Source: Dermatemys mawii
Taxonomy: Eukaryota; Chordata; Testudines; Dermatemydidae
DNA: 64,000 nucleotides
NCBI GenBank assembly: GCA_007922305.1
Contig: ML677341.1
Span: 70,618,421-70,682,420 of the forward strand
Direction: 5' to 3'
In this document: piece by piece, positions 22,995-34,230 of the stretch
Layout: every line of letters begins with the position of its first letter
Position numbering within the stretch: position 1 is the first letter of the stretch
Made by a program: the position numbers and the translations under genes
Notes under the pieces: generated by a model
What the model was told of the DNA's origin: nothing
The model's database searches: none
The model's input: the letters and a program-made list of their open reading frames with translations, nothing else

Positions 22995-23865
22995 CCTGCC
23001 CCTGTTCTTGGCTGACCCACAATGATACCTGTAGGTGATATCATCAAACAATTACAATCTGTACCTGATGGGGCTCAGATTCTGAAAGAAATCTTTCCCA
23101 AACTCCCTCTTCTGCCCTTCAATCAACCCTCACCAAGCTCACCGTCAAAAGCAAGCTCCCCAAAGACACACCAATTCGAAGTGGCACTGGGCCCTGTCAG
23201 AACAGCAGATGCAAAACTTGCAGATAAATTTCCACTGCTACAATGATCAATGCCCACCACAGCACACCTTTCAAGATTCATGGGTCCTATATGTGCATGT
23301 CACAACAGGTGGTGTACCTCCAGTGCATCCCCCCAACAACGTGGTTGAAACCAGACCATCACCATGTTCTCCAATGAACTCCCACAGACAAATAAGAAAG
23401 ACAAAAACTCCATATCACCAATGGGTGAAAGTTTTTCATAAAGTGATCAGTCCATTTCTGATCTTTCAGTACTCATCTTTAACGGAAACTTGCACAACAT
23501 CATCAAATGACAAGCTTGTGAACTTAAACTCATAGCTTTGCTAGACACCAAAATCGCTGGACACTGATTTTATGGCTCATTACAACAATTTGTAACTCAC
23601 CTCAATGCCTGCTCTTTAATTGCCCGCTTCAAACACCTTATGTATAACAATCTAACACTCAATTGCCCACTTCTTTTTAAGTGGCATACTACATGTTACC
23701 CCTTATGCTTAACTATCTGTCCCAACTTGTATTGAGCTCAGACACTATTTATTCCTTCCCCAGACCTGAAGAAGAGCTCTGCGTAGCTCAGAAGCTTTTA
23801 CCCACCAACAGAAGTAAGTCCAGTAAAAGATTTTTATCTCACCTACCTTACCTCTCTCAAATGCA
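22995..23865 (+). pseudogene. Penelope-like element, 3' half, decayed
   Basis: One frame reads KSKLPKDTPIRSGTGPCQNS then RCKTC, the cysteine-rich linker typical of Penelope-like proteins upstream of the GIY-YIG nuclease. A degraded nuclease start (FKIHGSYMCMSQQVVYLQC) follows, broken by stops. The 3' end 'gacctgaagaagagctctg' and 'agaagcttttacccaccaa' at 23,765-23,820 matches the reversed terminus at 14,752. It is inactive. Confidence 0.65.
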
Positions 23866-24491
23866 AATAGGCATATGGACCCATCAGAAAAGGGCTTAAA
23901 AGAGGAAAGTGATGTTCAAGCGGATTTGAAGAAGGAATAGGAGGAAGTTTGGCACAAGGAAAATGGGGGACTTCACCAGGTAGGAGGGGCAACATGGAAG
24001 AGATTATAAGACCAAGAATAGGAGGAGGACAGGATAAGGGAGTAGAGGAGTGAGGGGAAGCAGGGTAATGAGAAGTAGTGTAGCCAAGTGGGAATTGTTC
24101 AGAGGCTTGAAACTAGTAAAGTGACTTGAAAAGAGTGATGCATTGCAAGCAGCAGGAAGTACCTTTGTCTTGACCACTTGACCTGCGTGCTAAAGTTGGT
24201 TTGAATTTTGTAGAAGGAAAGAATTCTCTATAAAAACTTTTAGAATGTCAGACTGCAAATATCCTTACTTCAGATGATTCCACAGTCGTCTTGGAACTAA
24301 AACTGGAAGCAGATATTAGAAACTTCTTTAAAAATGAAGAGCTAATTGGTTTCTTCTACAGGCTCTATGAATAATTCAGGATCTTTAAAGAACAGAGCTC
24401 AAACTGAACCCATCCTTGCATTCCCATTTCCTTGTTTTTCTATAGATACTAAGTATACTTAGCATCATTTAGATAGCATCTAAGTAATTAT
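23866..24491. other. Purine-rich intergenic stretch
   Basis: The plus strand is G/A-rich from about 23,880 to 24,110 (for example 'aggaggaggacaggataagg'). No gene or element termini are recognised. Confidence 0.45.
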
Positions 24492-25805
24492 GGGCCTGGT
24501 AACCTGACATTGATCCTGGGCAGGATAATGGAGCTGCTAATATGAGACTGGATTGATTAAGAACTAAAGGAGTTACTTCAAATCAACATGGGTTTATGGA
24601 AAATATATCCTAGTAAACTAACTTGGTAGCTATCTTTGAGATTACAAGTTTGGCAGATAAAGGTAATAGTGTTGACATATATACTGATGACATATAGTGT
24701 GACATAATATACTGATATTTCTGCACGGTGTTTGACTTGGTACCACATAATACTTTGGTTTTAAAAAACTAGAATGGTATAAAATTAACCTGGCATATAT
24801 TAAATGGATTAAAAACTGGCCAGCTGATAAGTTTCAGATTGTAACTGTAAATGGGGAATTGGTCATTGAGTGGGTCTGCAAGGATAGTTCCTTGGTTTTA
24901 TGATAGTTAGCATTTTATCAATGATCTGGAAAAAAAGCATAAAATCATTGATAGTGTGCAGATGACACAAAAATTGGGAGAGTGATAAGTAATGAAAAGA
25001 ATAGGTCACTGATTCAGAGCAATCTGGATGGCTTGGTAAACTGGGCATAAGTAAACAATATTGGGTCCATATTAAAATACATCTGGGAACAAATGTAGGC
25101 CATACTTACAAGATGGAGGACTCTATTCTAGGAAGCAGTGACTCTGAAAAAGATTTGGGGGTTGTGGTGGATAAACAGCTAAACATGATCTCCGCATGTG
25201 ATGCTGTGGCCAAAAGAGCCAATGCGATCCTGGAATGCATAAACAGAGAATCTCAAGTAGAAGTAGAAAGGTTATTTTACCTCTGTGTTTGGCACAGGTG
25301 TGACTTCTACTGGAATACTGTGTCCAGGTCTGGTGTTCACAATTCCTAAAGGATATTGATTAAATTGGAGAGGGTTCAGAGAAGAGTCATGAGAATGATT
25401 AAAGGATTAGAAAAACTGCCTTATAGTGATACTCAAGAAGCTCACTCTAATTAGTTTAACAAAAAGAAGGATAAGGGGTGACTTTATTATAGTCTATAAG
25501 TATCTACATGGGAATAAAAGAGTTTAGTTTAGCAGAGAAAGGTAAAACACAATCCAATGGCTGGGAGTTGAAGATAGACAAATTCATGCTGGAAACAAGG
25601 TGTATGCTTTTAATAGTGAGTAATTAACCACTGGAAGTATTTACCAAGTGTCCTTGTGGTTTCTACATCACTGACAATTTTTAAATCAGGATTGGATGTT
25701 TTTTCTAAAAGATACACCCTAGGAATTATTTGGGGTACATTCTCTGGCCAGTACAGGAAGTCAGACTAGATTATCGCAATGATTCCTTCTGGCCTTGGAA
25801 TCTGT
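24492..25805 (+). pseudogene. CR1 LINE 3' half with decayed reverse transcriptase
   Basis: It preserves the classic CR1 order: 'aacatgggtttatggaaaa', 'ttaaaaactggccagctgat', 'atcaatgatctgg', 'gatttgggggttgtggtgga', 'caggtctggtgttcac', and the 3' terminus 'ccttctggccttggaatctg'. Peptides such as DSEKDLGVVVDKQLN and CDAVAKRANAILECIN survive. Frameshifts and stops make it dead. It is 5'-truncated, as is usual for the family. Confidence 0.85.
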
Positions 25806-28800
25806 TTAGTATAACAAATTTCAGTGTCAGCAAATCAACTGCCTTATTGGTATTCATTGTGTTCAGTAATTTCCATATCTAATTTGCAGGTAGTAGATGT
25901 TTTTTCTAACTGACAGCCCCACAAACCCAGTCAGGGTTTGGACAGTTAAGCTGGATTCTTTCTATCATGCATATCATTTTGTATCAGTTGTATATGTCTG
26001 CAGACTAAATTATGTCCCCAGTTTCATTTGTGAAATCCCATTGATTCCAGATTATGAATTTGGTGAAATGGATGTGACCCTACATAAAAGTAATGGGATT
26101 GCACTGGAGTTGAGGGCATAATCAGAACGTAATGGGATGCAAAAGCATATCTGTGGTCACAAGATAACCTAAAGGGTCTCTGTTACTGCAGGAGATGAGG
26201 GGGAAAAACCCAGCTTGATAGAGCCCATGCTAAATTGGCAAAACTGGCCATTTAATACTTACAGACTAAGCACACTTCCTATGGGAATAGGTGATATTCA
26301 GTGAATATGAGCCCCAAGTTTTAGGGTAGAGCCATGTTTTAAATACTTCACAAATTATATTGCTATACCATTCATTATTCTGCAAGCTGCAGTTTTCTTT
26401 AGTGTTCTGCATGTATTTCTATTCCAGTAGGAAATCTGAAACAAAGCCTTGTTTGAACAGTCAGCAGAATCAGCACAAGGGTAGGAAACTATAAATGGAA
26501 GGAGCAGCTTTCTGCTCAGATGTTTAACACCTATTGGCTTGGCTATAGGGAGGTTCCATTTTGATTCCCCTGAACCTGTCTATGGACCACAAGGGCGTTT
26601 GTTCGTGCCTTGGCTGCAATAATTTGAAGGACACACAAGCACTGAATCTAGTCACTGATGGGACAACTCTGTTAGTTGACTGAGTCTACTCTGCTGTCTG
26701 ACCTCCAGTTAACAACATGGCTACAACAACATGGAATACTCCAGTTAAAAAACCATTGAACTGCAAACCACACACCTGTTACAGTTCCTTCTTTCCTTAT
26801 CACGTGGTCTGTGTGTGGAAAGATAATGAGAAGCAATCTCAGGTACTATGGGGCTATTGTTGAGACTACAGGCTCAATAATTCCTAGTGAGGTGACACCT
26901 TAGATGTTGGGAACATTGAACTACCTGATGTGCTTGGATGATGAAGGCTGAAGTTTATGGTTCACGCTCACTCAGTTGCTCAACTGCTTATTAGAGGTGT
27001 AGGGAAAAACATTTTTCTTAAGTGCAGGTTTCTTGAGCTGCTTGGCGTTTGTAACCCATAAATCTCCTTTGAACAATGTTGGTTAGGTGGTCAAAATACA
27101 TGGTTGTGACCCTTCCTAATATTAGAAAACTTTCCTATCCTAAAACAGGCAGGTGCCGGGAAGCTAAATCTCTGCCTTCAAAATCTGGGGTTGAGAAACA
27201 ATTGATGACTAGACTGAACTCTAAAATAAAATGAGCTCCAGCCATTAAACAAGATGAAATTCCCCATGTTAAATTTATATGCCTGAATTAGTAGCAACAG
27301 AAAGAATGGCTCATTGATGTAGATACCAATGATATGAATTTAAAGAAAAATGGACCCTGTTTCTTGATACATTTGGATAAAGAATGCTGCAATGGGTCAA
27401 ATAATGCCATTCCCCCTGATCTCTCTGTCGCTCCTCTTCCCAGCTCTCTCCTTTCCTTTTTTGCCTGTTTGTGTGTCTTTTTTTTGTCTTTTTTTTTAAT
27501 TGTTACCCCCTGTCCTAATATATTCTGTCTATGCAATATTGTCTGATTTTGCATTGCCTGGTTTTTGTCCAGTTGTATGCAGTATTGCATAATTGCTATA
27601 ATTTTTAACTATCCTGTGAAATATGTTATTTGTTACCATATTCAAGGTGCAAGTTGTTTACCTCTTTGTCTTTTTTATTTTTGTTTCTCAGTTAAAATTA
27701 ATTAAAAATATTTACAAAAAGTATGTCAGTACAGTGACAAGTGTACTAGAGTGCCAGTCACTGACTAGGACTGCTAGGCTCTTCTGCAACTAAGATAAAT
27801 AATAATAATAATAATTAATAATCATTGAGTGAAGCTTAGGGAAAGCATAAAAGGGGATGAAACTTTCTTGGAAGGCTATCCTTGTATCTGTTGTTGTCTT
27901 CAGTATAAGATATCAATTTATATAAAATACTGGTTTGAGAAGCAAAGTTTCGGAGCTTAAGAAAACTCACATCAAACAGTGACTCACTTCAATTGTGGGC
28001 TTCTGTCTGCACAAAGACATTACACCAGTTGTCTTGCAATATTGTAGTAGCTGCAGCTTGTGAATATGACTTCCGTAAATATAAGATAAGTCTTTTTGTT
28101 GTCTTTACAGAACTCAGTCAATAATTGCCTGATGCAACTTTTCTAAGCATTCAATAAACATCACTGGGTTGTATTCTTGGTGACATGATTTCATTAATTA
28201 AATCATTTCATAGCTTTTTTTTATGTGTCATAGTTTTAGCATTATTTAATGCACAACACGGCTGGGCAGTTTAAAGGTCAGGGTGGAGTAGGAACTGGGA
28301 AAATCTTGAATTACTGAGTCATTGTACAACAGTGGGGAAAAGGCTTGCTTTAAGCCCTCTCAAAACAAGCAGCCATACAGGGAGAACCAAGCTGTAAGAG
28401 GCTATCAGAAAGGGCTTGGGCATCTTTGTTACAAAGACTTCAGTGTGCCTTTATTTGGGTTACAGTGCTCTGTTTACAATGCTTTATTCTGGAGATTCTC
28501 CAGGTTTTGCTTCCATGAACAACCTTATAACAGAAGGATCCTCCCAAAACCCCAATGCCTAACTGTTTGATTTTCTAACATCTCATTCTGTGTAGAACCA
28601 AAAAAAAGGGCCCCACAGACACGTTTGAGAACCACTCCTTTAGACTAACTCACCTGGTAGTGGCCCTGATTTATATGCACCTTCCTTCTCATTAAACACC
28701 ATGTTAAAAAATACACATCTGCGACAGAGATACTCATCTTTTTTGCAACCTTAAGCCATGTCAGGTTCCTAGAGCCAGGAAACGAAGTTTAGGCTTTTAT

Positions 28801-30901
28801 CAGTGCTCCCGTGTGTCACACCTTATTAAGCTTTACCGCCAGACCACTGCAGCCATTAGCCTCTCTACACCTTATATTTGTCTCCCACTAAAATAGTAAT
28901 GGGCTTGCTTTTGTGTGTTTATTTGAATATCTGCTGTTGGTTGGGCCTATGATTTTAATAGGGGCAGTGTTCTTACTTTTGACTCTCAAATCTATTAATG
29001 TTTCTGTCAATCAGTGGGACCAGGAAACATAGTGCTGTCTCTTTACAGCTTTGATTCAATATTGAGTCTTAACGCTTTCATTTTTTTAGTAAAATCTCCC
29101 ACTAAAAACTCCCTTGCCTTTGACTCCTTATGGAGCACTAACAGTTCACTTTAGGTGCGGGGGGTGAGATCCTCGGACCTGCTCCAGCCCCTCAGAGGCA
29201 GGTCAAAGGGCTGGAGTGGTGTAAAAGGGTTCAAAAGTCCTGGGTCCAATTAGGGTTGAATCCCCCAAGTGCAAGCACTGAGCAAGAGAGCCTCCAGCTC
29301 AGGCTGCCTTCTGAGCCCTCTTTCACAAGCCCTGCCACAGACGGTGTTTTGGGAGCAAAACCTAGACCTCCTCTGATCATAATCATATCTCTGTCACATA
29401 CCTCAGAGGAATCCACACACATCCTCATGTCACAGATATACCTTACCAATTACTGCTTTCACCATTTAGTGTAGGTACACCAAACACCCAATATGCTGAC
29501 TAAACCTAAGGTGTATTCAAATAATTCCCATTGGCTGCTGTCAGGGGAACCGAACGAAGGTGGTGTGTGCCCCAGAAAGACAATATCCTGAACACTCCTT
29601 ATGAAGTTAAGATAAACTTTACTGGATGAAGATAAACCATACTGAGTTAGGATTAACACCTTTTAGAGTTTGTTATATGACAAATGCAAATGTTTTATGT
29701 ACTGTTGAGATTGTATGGCACTTCTTTAGCAGGAAGACAAGACTAGTGCAATCTCTGGAAGGTATGCCGGAGTTCAAAGGACTGTTTGGAACAATATGTG
29801 AAGTGGCTTTCCTTAGGACATACACTGAGGTGAGGGGAAGAATTTGTGTTCCCCTCTGAAGTCAGCCTTTTGAAGCTATGTCCTAGGGTAAGAGTCCCTT
29901 TGTATACAAACTACCTGCTTCTGAAAACTCCAGTTCAAAGACTCTTGAATTATATGAAAAGGAAATTGAACATGTTATGAGGTGCTTGTTTTGAGCTGAA
30001 AATCTGAACGTGTAACCCCTAGGGTGGGCATTTAGACAGCACTTGCCAGAGCTCTTGTGAGAATTGGGATGAACTTCAGTAAGCTTATGAGCATATGTAG
30101 AGGTTCTTATATGTTTTAATGTTTTCTATGTAATGCTTTGCACCTTAAGAGTAGAGTAAGTTCGCTTAGAAAACTGTGGTGACTTTTGTCTGTAACAATT
30201 ATGCTCTTACCATTTTCCGGAGAGAAAGCAAGGTATATGTGCTAGGAATGACGCAGTGAAAACAGGAAACTGTTCAGCCTGAGAATACCATGATCAGAAA
30301 GGAGAGAGGTGCATGTTTCTACCCAAGAGAGGCAAGAGCTGGAAGTCTGAGAGTGGGTGCCTTTGCTGAACCCCTGAGGGGAAATACACATGGCAGTTGA
30401 CCTTAACTATGACAGCATGAACTTTTTTTTTTGTCCTTTTAATAGTGTTAGATGGAATCCTGTGAGTGAGCATGAATGGGTTGTAAAAGGAAGTGAAGAG
30501 TTTGTACATTTCAACAACTGTGGGGTTGGCAGAGTAAAGGTCTGGGTGTTGTTGGGGCATACTGGGGCACTGCTGAGAGAGGGCAGAGTTATATTTGCAT
30601 GGGCAACCTTAACTCTGCATTTCCTGCATTCAGAAGTTGAGTTTTGCTCAACTCTGTGCTCTGCAAAGGGGATGCCATATCACCACACAACCTGAACTTT
30701 GTCCCCATTTTTTGCCATTGGCTCTGTCATTACTTTGCACCTTGTGGAGTCACTTACTTTGAAAAGAGGGTATAAAATGCTACCAAATCAGAATAGGAAA
30801 TGTCTATACAAGTAGTAATGAATGGAGAGTCAAGCTTGAGGAACCCTAAGGTGCCCCTGCTTGGGCAAGTTATGTCTTCTTTAAATATAATATATGGAGA
30901 T
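25806..30901. other. Long intergenic stretch, mostly unrecognised
   Basis: AT-rich DNA. I see an (ATA)n microsatellite near 27,800-27,825, a short hAT-end-like word 'gtttgagaaccactcc' near 28,624, and T-rich runs near 27,478-27,500. No exon, RNA gene or complete element can be supported. Confidence 0.45.
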
Positions 30902-31097
30902 ATACCTATCTCATAGAACTGGAAAGACCTTGAAAAGTCAGTAAGTCCACGCCCCTGCCTACACTAGCAGGACCAAACACTATCCCCTGACAGATTTTTT
31001 GCCCTGGGTCCCTAAATGGCCCCCTTCAATGATTGAACTCACAACCATGGGTTTAGCAAGGCACTGCACAAACCACTGAGCTATCTTTCCTCCCCAG
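30902..31097 (-). mobile_element. CR1 LINE 3' end fragment
   Basis: The run 'tctcatagaactggaaagacc', 'ccctgcctacactagcagg' and 'accactgagctat' is the reverse of a CR1 subfamily 3' end common in reptiles. It is a short 5'-truncated copy. Confidence 0.6.
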
Positions 31098-31638
31098 TCA
31101 TCTCTGTGCCTGTGTCATCCAAGATGGAAAGTTTTCCTACTCAAATTAAATATAATATGGCAGGTAAGCTTCCCTAGAGAAATAAATTGCCCATAAAATC
31201 ACTTTTTTTAAAAAATTGGCTGTTCAGTTACATCAACAATTATAAACTTATTGCATAATAAATCTGAGTAAAGTCATCTATTTCTCTGTTGTGTAATAGT
31301 ACAACAGAGCCATTGTTCCCATCTCAATGGTTCTATTTATATATTACACTGCTCTACAGCCAAAATGCTTCTGAAATAAATGTAGTCAAACTTTACTAAT
31401 TCTGGGTCACTGAGAATGAAAATGATGCTTAAAATTGTTGATTGGCTCTAGTTTTCAAGATATGCTATTGGGTTAGTATATACGACCCTTGACATGGGAA
31501 TGGCGGAGGAAAAGTGAGTTATAAAGGGAAGGGATCTCAATTTAAACCAGAAATGACTAAAATACATCTTTGACTGGATCTATGAATAAATCTATGACTG
31601 GGTTTGGACAGTACTTGCTTTTTAGGCAAAACAATGAA

Positions 31639-31719
31639 TGATGCAATCTGAAGCTGTTATTGCGTCATACATGATATGAATTGCATCATGTTATTCCTAG
31701 AAGTCATGGATGATGCAAT
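31639..31719. promoter_or_regulatory. Four C/EBP-ATF composite sites upstream of the transposon gene
   Basis: TGATGCAAT at 31639-31647, ATTGCGTCA at 31659-31667, ATTGCATCA at 31680-31688 and TGATGCAAT at 31711-31719. The 9-mer, read in either direction, is the core of the amino-acid response element known from the CHOP gene and bound by ATF4-C/EBP dimers. The start-to-start steps are 20, 21 and 31 bp, close to whole helical turns. They lie about 135-215 bp upstream of the ATG. Confidence 0.5.
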
Positions 31720-31854
31720 CATAACGAAACTTACATCACTCTGCTGAACAAATTGCCCTGTATCAGCTCTAGAAACCATAGTGTCGTGCTCTCTTATTTG
31801 TCAGTGTTTGATTTTGCAAAGGGACACATTTCTGTTTAGCCAAAGTGAGCAGAG

Positions 31855-33546
31855 ATGCCTCGTACTTGTGTGAACAGTGCAGATAACTTCTGCTATGTTT
31901 GTGGTGAAGTGACTTTTGCATCACAAAAGCGCAGTATAACCACTATGGTTAAGAAAGCCTATCACCTTTATTTTGGCTGCAAAATTGGAGATCAGGACAA
32001 GAGGTGGGACCCACACATATGCTGCAACACTTGTGCAACAAATCTTCGCCAGTGGTTGAACAGGAAAAGGAAATCTATGCCTTTTGCAGTGCCAATGATT
32101 TGGAGAGAGCCAACAGATCATACCAGCAATTGTTACTTCTGCATGGTGCCTCCAGTTGGGAAAGGTGTGTCAAAGAAGAAAAAGTGGACTGTGCATTATC
32201 CAAACATTCCATCAGCTATACGCCCAATACCCCACAGAGAAGGACTGCCGGTTCCTGATGCACCAGAATCATTCTCACTTGAGTCAGATGAGGAAGAGGA
32301 TGAAACTTCTGGTCCTGAACCATCAATGTCACAAGACCCACATTTTCTCCCATCCTCCTCCTCTGAACCACACCTCATAACACAAGCTGAACTGAATGAC
32401 CTTGTCAGGGATTTGGAACTACCCAAGAATAAGGCAGAGCTGTTCGGCTCCAGACTACAGCAGTGGAATCTCCTGGCAGGTGATGTTAGGGTTTCCATGT
32501 TCCATGACCGTCCAAAGGATCTTGTCCCATTCTTCTTCATGGAAGGTGATCTTGTAGCCTGCAACAACAACATCGATGGTGCGATGGCAGCCCTCAACAT
32601 CGTTCACGATCCAGATGAGTGGAGACTCTTCATTGATTCATCGAAGACAAGTCTTAAAGCTGTTTTGCTGCATAATGGCAATGTTTTGCCATCAATTCCA
32701 GTTGGTCATGCAGTCCATATGAAGGAAACCTATGACAACATGAAACAACTTTTGAGGTGCATAAACTATGACCAACATCAGTGGCAGCTTTGTGGCAATT
32801 TGAAGGTTGTTGCTCTCTTGCTTGGTCTGCAGACTGGATACACAAAGTACTGCTGTTTTCTCTGCGAATGGGATAGTCGTGCAAGAGATTCCCACTACAT
32901 CAAGAAAGACTGGCCACTCCGACAGTCATTGGAGCCTGGGAGGAAAAGTGTTCAGCATCCACCACTTGTTGAATCAAAGAAGATTTTGTTACCACCCTTA
33001 CACATCAAGCTGGGTCTGATGAAGAACTTTGTCAAGGCCATTGACAAAACACAAGCAGCTTTCAAGTACCTCCATGAAAAATTTCCAAGGTTAAGTGAAG
33101 CTAAGATAAAGGAAGGTATCTTTGTTGGTCCTCAGATTCGTGAACTTCTTTGAGATGATGCATTTGACCACGCACTGCGTGGCAAGGAAAAGACGGCATG
33201 GAAAGCCTTCCAGTCAGTGGCAATACATTTTCTCGGAAACAACAAGGCAGGCAACTACAGGCTGTTGGTGGAAAACCTCCTCAAGGCATACAAAAGCCTT
33301 GGTTGCAACATGTCACTAAAGATACATTTTTTGCACTCTCGTCTAGACTTTTTTCCACCGAACTGCGGAGCAGTGAGCGACAAGCACGGCGAGCGATTTC
33401 ACCAGGACATTGCAACAATGGAGAAACGCTATCAGGGCAAATGGAGCCCATCAATGCTTGCAGACTATTGCTGGACAGTGACAAGAGATGTTCCATTTAA
33501 TGAATACAAGAGGCAAGCCAAGAAGCGCCGAGTAGACACTGAATAG
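31855..33546 (+). pseudogene. 563-residue transposon protein of unknown family, one in-frame stop
   Basis: An open frame of 432 codons ends at TGA (33151-33153). The same frame then runs on for another 130 codons to TAG at 33544-33546 with clear coding quality (WKAFQSVAIHFLGNNKAGNY, KHGERFHQDIATMEKRYQGK). The N terminus has paired cysteines (C13/C16, then C56-C60 in HICCNTC) like a ZAD-type zinc module. Another CxxC is at 93-96 and a third in CCFLCEWD near 334-337. An acidic, serine-rich linker spans 140-170. RLFIDSSKTSLKAVLLHNGN, LPPLHIKLGLMKNF and HGERFHQD could be parts of an RNase H-like core, but this is inference. I recall near-identical 'uncharacterized' proteins in turtles and similar ones in insects and cnidarians, which argues for a mobile origin. 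The stop is probably CGA decayed to TGA. Confidence 0.75.
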
Positions 33547-33891
33547 GACTAAACTATGTACATAATAGTTTTTTGCCTTTTGTTTCATAATACATTTTAT
33601 TTATATAACCCTTTTGCTGATTTTTAAAGTGTTACATAAACAGGACAGGTGAAATATTATCATGTAAAGCAACTATAAACACATGAAAAGACCTAGGTTT
33701 ACAATTAATGATTAAAACTCTACTATCTACACAATATACATAGACATAAAATGTAAAAACTTAAATATCTTAGAAACAGCAGCCAATCAGTTGTTTTAAT
33801 TGTCATATTTGAATTCAGCACATCAAAATACATAATAAATATCACATTTTATCTCTGAAGCAGACGACTTCTAAAAAATTGTAGACCACTG

Positions 33892-34069
33892 TTATGACTC
33901 ACGAAGAACTGTGTGGTGGTATTCCACCTTTTGTGAAAATAAAAAGGTCCATGCAGCAATCTACATAAGTTCTTATGCTGCTCCTGATGCAAAAATATCA
34001 ACACCTAATCAAATGGTGAATGGGAAACCTTAAATAAAAACAAAGAAACATTTTTCTTTTATCAGCTGT
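33892..34069. other. Short AT-rich spacer
   Basis: Nothing recognisable lies between the transposon right end and the next CR1 fragment. Confidence 0.4.
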
Positions 34070-34230
34070 TCTTCATCGATTCCAAGGCCAGAAGGCACTG
34101 TTGTGATCATGTAGTCCAATCTCCTGTATAACATAAGCCATAGAACTCTCCTAAAGTAATTTATAGAGCAAATCTTTTAGAAAAACATTTATAACTGTCT
34201 TTTAACTGAAAACAAAGCTTAAAGGTCCTG
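34070..34230 (-). mobile_element. CR1 LINE 3' end fragment
   Basis: The words 'gattccaaggccagaaggca' and 'gatcatgtagtccaatctcc' are the reverse of the CR1 3' terminus. The copy is heavily truncated. Confidence 0.7.

Larger units (their letters stand above)
31347..33891 (+). mobile_element. 2.5-kb DNA transposon with long inverted ends encoding an uncharacterised protein
   Basis: Two diverged inverted repeats of about 125 bp bound the element. The left begins CACTGCTCTACA, the right reversed CAGTGGTCTACA. Inner blocks are shared (TGCTTCTGAAATAAA versus TGCTTCAGAGATAAAA, and TTGATTGGCT versus CTGATTGGCT). TTA occurs directly outside both ends, a weak hint of a 3-bp duplication. Between the ends sit four C/EBP-ATF-type sites and one long gene. 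The superfamily is not known to me. Confidence 0.6.

Noticed and set aside
27334..27590. Mirror open frames on both strands (70 and 100 codons)
   Set aside because: Low-complexity T-rich region. No splice context or recognisable domain.
31855..33153. Intact host gene of 432 residues
   Set aside because: Coding signal continues past the stop, the element has inverted ends, and I recall many near-identical copies in other genomes. Transposon pseudogene is the better call.
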